Shown: positions 60,981-64,000 of the stretch, piece by piece
Numbering within the stretch: the stretch's first letter is position 1
How the letters are laid out: each line of letters begins with the position of its first letter
Assembly: GCF_014635045.1 (NCBI RefSeq)
Contig: NZ_BMCF01000003.1
Span: forward strand, 62,001 to 126,000
DNA length: 64,000 bases
Reading direction: 5' to 3'
Source: Staphylococcus nepalensis
GTDB taxonomy: Bacteria > Bacillota > Bacilli > Staphylococcales > Staphylococcaceae
Program-made: the position numbers and the translations under genes
The notes under the pieces: model-generated
The model's database searches: none
The model's input: the letters and a program-made list of their open reading frames with translations, nothing else
Told to the model about the DNA's origin: nothing

Positions 60981-61446
60981 AATACAAATAACCTCCTTTA
61001 AAAATAAAAAAAGCTTTCGTCCTTTAAACCCGAATAAATCGGATGTAAAGGACGAAAGCTTAGCTCGCGGTACCACCTTTGTTTATTACTTTATCACTAA
61101 AGTAATCTTATCCAGTACGCCAAATTGTCTTACACACATGTACTGAATTGTGCTATCGTAATATGTTTAAATAAAAAACTCACTTTAGCTAAATGTAAAA
61201 TGAGTATTAACAACATATCCGACGCGTGGCATAATCCAGTACGCCATTTAACAAAATGTTAATACTGTATCGCTGTAACGGGCGAACCCGTTGATACCTC
61301 ATATTGGCATCAACACTCAAAGGCCATTTTCAAACTTTCTTTCTGTGTCTCCTTTCAGCAAGCGAAGACTCTCTGTGTCAGCAGTGTAAATTCTACTTTC
61401 CTTATTACTGTGTGTTGCTATTTCGAATTTGTTACATTTTAGGTTA
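60981..61446 (-). ncRNA. T-box riboswitch leader of the met operon
   Basis: On the minus strand the T-box core GGTGGTACCGCG lies at 61066-61077. It is followed by a 16-bp perfect terminator stem (61011-61026 with 61046-61061) and a T run, the alternative to the antiterminator. The leader is over 400 nt, much longer than most T-boxes, and resembles the long met leader described for S. aureus that reads initiator tRNA. TTGACA (61464-61469) with TAACCT 17 bp downstream is a possible promoter. A second terminator-like hairpin lies at 61178-61206. Confidence 0.92.
61011..61061 (-). terminator. Regulated terminator of the met T-box
   Basis: AAGCTTTCGTCCTTTA and its complement form a 16-bp stem around a 19-nt loop, followed on the minus strand by TTTTTTT. 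Charged tRNA should favour it. Confidence 0.92.
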
Positions 61447-61589
61447 CACACTTAAATGACTTTTGTCAACAATTTATCTGAAAATTTAGATTTAATCAAT
61501 AATTCCGAATTATGTTTTTCATTGTGACAGTGATGATATACTAGGATTAAATAAAAAGGTTATATTTGTCAGGAAAGTAGGTGTACACG

Positions 61590-62429
61590 ATGAGAGATTC
61601 AATAGATGAACGTCTTAAATTAGATCAAAATGCTCAAGTCAATGAAATTGAAATTCAAAAAATCAAAGCAAACCCTTATCAACCCAGAAAAACATTCGAT
61701 CAAGCACGCTTGAAGGATTTAGCTGAATCAATTCAACTGCATGGTATTTTGCAACCTATCGTGTTAAGAAAAACCATAGCGGGTTACAACATTGTAGTAG
61801 GGGAACGTCGGTATAGAGCTTCAAAGATAGCTGGGTTGACTCATATACCAGCAATAATTAAAGAATTAACTGATGAAGATATGATGGAACTCGCCGTGAT
61901 TGAGAATCTCCAACGTGAAGATTTAAACGCTATAGAAGAAGCAGAAAGTTACAAAAAGTTAATGGAGGATTTAAAACTTACACAGCAAGACATTGCAACG
62001 CGTTTGAGCAAATCTAGACCATACATAGCTAATATGTTACGTTTACTCCAATTACCTAAAGAAGTCACTGGGATGGTGAAAGACGGCAAGCTTTCAGGGG
62101 CTCATGGTCGCACCTTACTAGCGATAAAAGATAAGCAAAAAGTAAAAAAAATAGCTCATCAAGCCTCCCGGGAGTCTTGGAGCGTACGTTCACTCGAGCA
62201 ATATGTGAACACATGTAATGATGGTAAGACAAAGCAAAGCACTTCATCACAACCCGCTTCAAAGCCTAAGTTTATTCAACAACAAGAGCGCCAATTAAAA
62301 GAACAATATGGTGCAAATGTTATGATATCTACAAAGCATAAAAAGGGACAGATAACATTCGAGTTTAAATCTGAAGCAGAATTTAAAAGATTAATCCATC
62401 AACTTAATGAAAAATATAAAGAAGAATAA
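61590..62429 (+). CDS. parB: Chromosome partitioning protein ParB (Spo0J)
   Basis: ParB is a CTP-dependent clamp that loads at parS and recruits condensin near the origin. The 279-aa product has NPYQPRKTF (residues about 26-34), the CTPase motif GERRYRASK near 78, ENLQREDLN near 111 and a helix-turn-helix TQQDIATRLSKSRPYIANMLR near 134-155. The ATG at 61590 (MRDSIDER) with AGTAGGTG is preferred to the GTG at 61581. soj/parA is absent next to it, as usual in staphylococci. Confidence 0.93.
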   Translation: MRDSIDERLKLDQNAQVNEIEIQKIKANPYQPRKTFDQARLKDLAESIQLHGILQPIVLRKTIAGYNIVVGERRYRASKIAGLTHIPAIIKELTDEDMMELAVIENLQREDLNAIEEAESYKKLMEDLKLTQQDIATRLSKSRPYIANMLRLLQLPKEVTGMVKDGKLSGAHGRTLLAIKDKQKVKKIAHQASRESWSVRSLEQYVNTCNDGKTKQSTSSQPASKPKFIQQQERQLKEQYGANVMISTKHKKGQITFEFKSEAEFKRLIHQLNEKYKEE

Positions 62430-62608
62430 GACAGAAACCATGATCCGCAATAAGCGTTATGATATCGCTAAGGCAAAGATGACTAGGAGTGAAAAAAGCT
62501 TGTTTTGCTTATAAGCGTATTTTCATTCCAGTCACCTACTACCTATATAAAACTCAAAGCAGAGATATTGATCGCTTTGTCTCTTGATTATTGAATGAGA
62601 AGGAAGGC

Positions 62609-64000
62609 CTATTTCTTGTAAACAACTTGCCCATTACAGATTGTCATTTCGATAAGCGAATTATTTAATGTTGTATGTGTATCTAATGGATTTTGATTTA
62701 ATACAACAAAATCGGCAACTTTTCCAGCTTTAATCGTGCCTTCACTTTGTTCTGTATGGTTTAATTTAGCAGCGTCTGCTGTCATTTTTTTAAAAGCTTC
62801 ATCACGTGTTAAACGTTGGTGTTCTCCTAGAGTGTCGCCATCTTTAGTTTTTCTATCTACAGCAATTTGAATAGACTCTAAAGGAGATATTGGTGTCACA
62901 GGGGCATCTGTATGAAGCGTAAAAGTCATACCGCTATCTTCTGCCCATTTCACAGGGTTTAAATTTTCTGCCTTATCATTACCTAAAAATACATCTCGAT
63001 GTAAGTCTCCAAAATAATAAACATGATTAATAAAGAATGATCCGCCAATATGGTGTTTTACCATTTCTTGTATGTCTGATTTTGAAATAGTTTGTAAATG
63101 TTCGATTCTGTTACATAATGGATTAGTTTTAAATTCTGCTGTTTTTTTATACGCTTCAATAACCGCTGAAGCTGCGGCATCACCATTAGCGTGTGTAACA
63201 ATATTATAACCTAACTGCTGGAAGTGTTTGAACTTTTCAATCATATGGTGTTGTTTCAATAAAGGTTTTGGTGGTTCAGTGCCATCTAAGTAGGCTCCTC
63301 TAATAGAAGCAGTTTGTAATTGTATTGAACCATCATTGAAAAATTTCACACCGCCAAGATGACTCATATGATTACTATAGGTTTGAAAATCGCGTTCAAT
63401 CGTATCAGCGTGAACGTCTTGAAACTTAGGGTGATGTTCTAGTAATTGATGGGTTATCATCCAACGTGTGCGTATGCGTTGTGGTTGTTTTAAAAAAGTT
63501 AATACGCCCTCATAGTCTGTTTCGCCTTTGTTACCAATTAATAAATCAGAAGTGTTCGTGATACCACTTTTAACATAATCATCAACGGCTAAGTTCATTC
63601 GGTGCGCAATATCTTCAGGTGTGGGTTCTGGCAGAACTGACATTAATTTTTCTGTAGCAGGCATTTCGATTAATACACCGTTAACTTTACCTTCATTATC
63701 ACGCTCATAATAACCGCCTTCAGGATTGTCATCTGTAAAACCAATACCCATGAGTTCAAGTGCTTTTGTATTTGCAGTTGCCATATGTCCTGAATAATGC
63801 ATAACAGCAATTGCGATATCCGTAGATATTTGATCTAAATCATAGCGGTTTGGATGTCTTTGTTCATCTAGATCTTTCTCGTTGTAACCATAACCAATCA
63901 ACCAACCATCATGAGTTAAATGCTCTTTTTGTGTTTTAAAAATAGCAATGATATCATCCATATTTTTAATATTAGAATCAGCACAATTGACCATTAATTT
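62609..64000 (-). CDS. Amidohydrolase family protein (YtcJ type), N-terminus beyond window
   Basis: The frame is open to the window edge and about 463 codons are present; YtcJ-type proteins have about 530, so the first 70 or so residues, including the N-terminal metal HxH motif, lie outside. The visible part has MHYSGHMATANTKAL, NDGSIQLQTASIRGAY, VTHANGDAA, HTDAPVTPISPL and the C-terminal GKVADFVVLNQNPL. It is a metal-dependent amide or ester hydrolase of unknown substrate. It is convergent with parB. Confidence 0.87.
   Translation of the reverse strand, partial: KLMVNCADSNIKNMDDIIAIFKTQKEHLTHDGWLIGYGYNEKDLDEQRHPNRYDLDQISTDIAIAVMHYSGHMATANTKALELMGIGFTDDNPEGGYYERDNEGKVNGVLIEMPATEKLMSVLPEPTPEDIAHRMNLAVDDYVKSGITNTSDLLIGNKGETDYEGVLTFLKQPQRIRTRWMITHQLLEHHPKFQDVHADTIERDFQTYSNHMSHLGGVKFFNDGSIQLQTASIRGAYLDGTEPPKPLLKQHHMIEKFKHFQQLGYNIVTHANGDAAASAVIEAYKKTAEFKTNPLCNRIEHLQTISKSDIQEMVKHHIGGSFFINHVYYFGDLHRDVFLGNDKAENLNPVKWAEDSGMTFTLHTDAPVTPISPLESIQIAVDRKTKDGDTLGEHQRLTRDEAFKKMTADAAKLNHTEQSEGTIKAGKVADFVVLNQNPLDTHTTLNNSLIEMTICNGQVVYKK

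Noticed and set aside
60981..61076. N-terminal extension of MetI to 61076
   Set aside because: It would translate the T-box terminator; the ATG at 60980 has an ideal ribosome binding site.
62163..62176. CCCGGG-centred palindrome as a Noc binding site
   Set aside because: Only 8 of 14 positions match the Bacillus consensus ATTTCCCGGGAAAT; this is the level expected by chance.
1..64000. CRISPR arrays, tRNA/rRNA genes, prophage or complete insertion sequences
   Set aside because: No regularly spaced repeats, cloverleaf-like sequences, integrases or intact transposases were seen.

Overview
The window is low-GC Firmicute DNA from the chromosome of a Staphylococcus. The evidence is the order dnaA / oriC / rpmH-rnpA-mnmE-mnmG-rsmG-noc, a fadXEDBA operon, a TcaA-like protein, a metICFE operon under a T-box leader, and a parB gene without soj. 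The gene content (fad cluster, TctCBA, CstA, two kinds of betaine uptake) would suit the S. saprophyticus/xylosus cluster, but that is an inference; the sequence alone does not fix the species. No tRNA, rRNA, CRISPR array or intact insertion sequence was seen.

Layout. 1-2.6 kb: dnaA (minus strand, 3' end cut off), the DnaA-box-rich origin, rpmH and rnpA. 2.8-7.7 kb: the tRNA-modification/rRNA-methylation/nucleoid-occlusion run mnmE-mnmG-rsmG-noc. 7.9-18.7 kb: transporters (CstA, GlpT, TctCBA, an MgtC-like protein, BCCT) with an XRE-type membrane regulator and a universal stress protein. 18.8-21.3 kb: a Fur-boxed feoA-feoB-small Cys-rich protein operon on the minus strand. 21.6-29.4 kb: an unknown 98-aa protein, an APC permease, tiny membrane ORFs, a PAP2 phosphatase, MgtE, an SDR oxidoreductase and a TcaA-like zinc-ribbon protein. 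30-34.3 kb: EamA exporter diverging from AraC regulator-HAD phosphatase-NorB-like MFS. 34.6-40.1 kb: ureohydrolase plus sodium symporter, then an OpuA-type betaine ABC transporter. 41.2-49.1 kb: the fatty-acid beta-oxidation operon fadX-fadE-fadD-fadB-fadA. 49.3-50.2 kb: a LytTR regulator/DUF3021 membrane pair. 50.4-53.5 kb: a BNR-propeller protein and an orphan CysJ-like diflavin reductase. 53.9-61.4 kb: metI-metC-metF-metE-cyclase, all minus strand, behind a long T-box leader. 61.6-64 kb: parB and a truncated amidohydrolase.

How it works together. Several catabolic or uptake operons (cstA, tctCBA, ureohydrolase-symporter, fad) carry cre-like operators directly in front of, or inside, the transcription unit, so CcpA repression probably links them. 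Two ParB-family proteins (Noc and ParB/Spo0J) lie within 55 kb of each other beside oriC, and a 15/16 match to the parS consensus lies inside the XRE gene 2 kb downstream of noc. Most genes have clear Shine-Dalgarno sequences; several starts were moved from the longest possible ORF to the codon that the ribosome binding site supports.

Most worth a second look: the LytTR/DUF3021 pair with a 9-N12-9 direct repeat upstream; the embedded parS-like site; the T-box leader with a second intrinsic-terminator-like hairpin and a repeated 13-mer; the cyclase gene at the tail of the met operon; the orphan CysJ followed by a beta-propeller gene; and a dispersed terminator-like hairpin family with a shared 3' arm.
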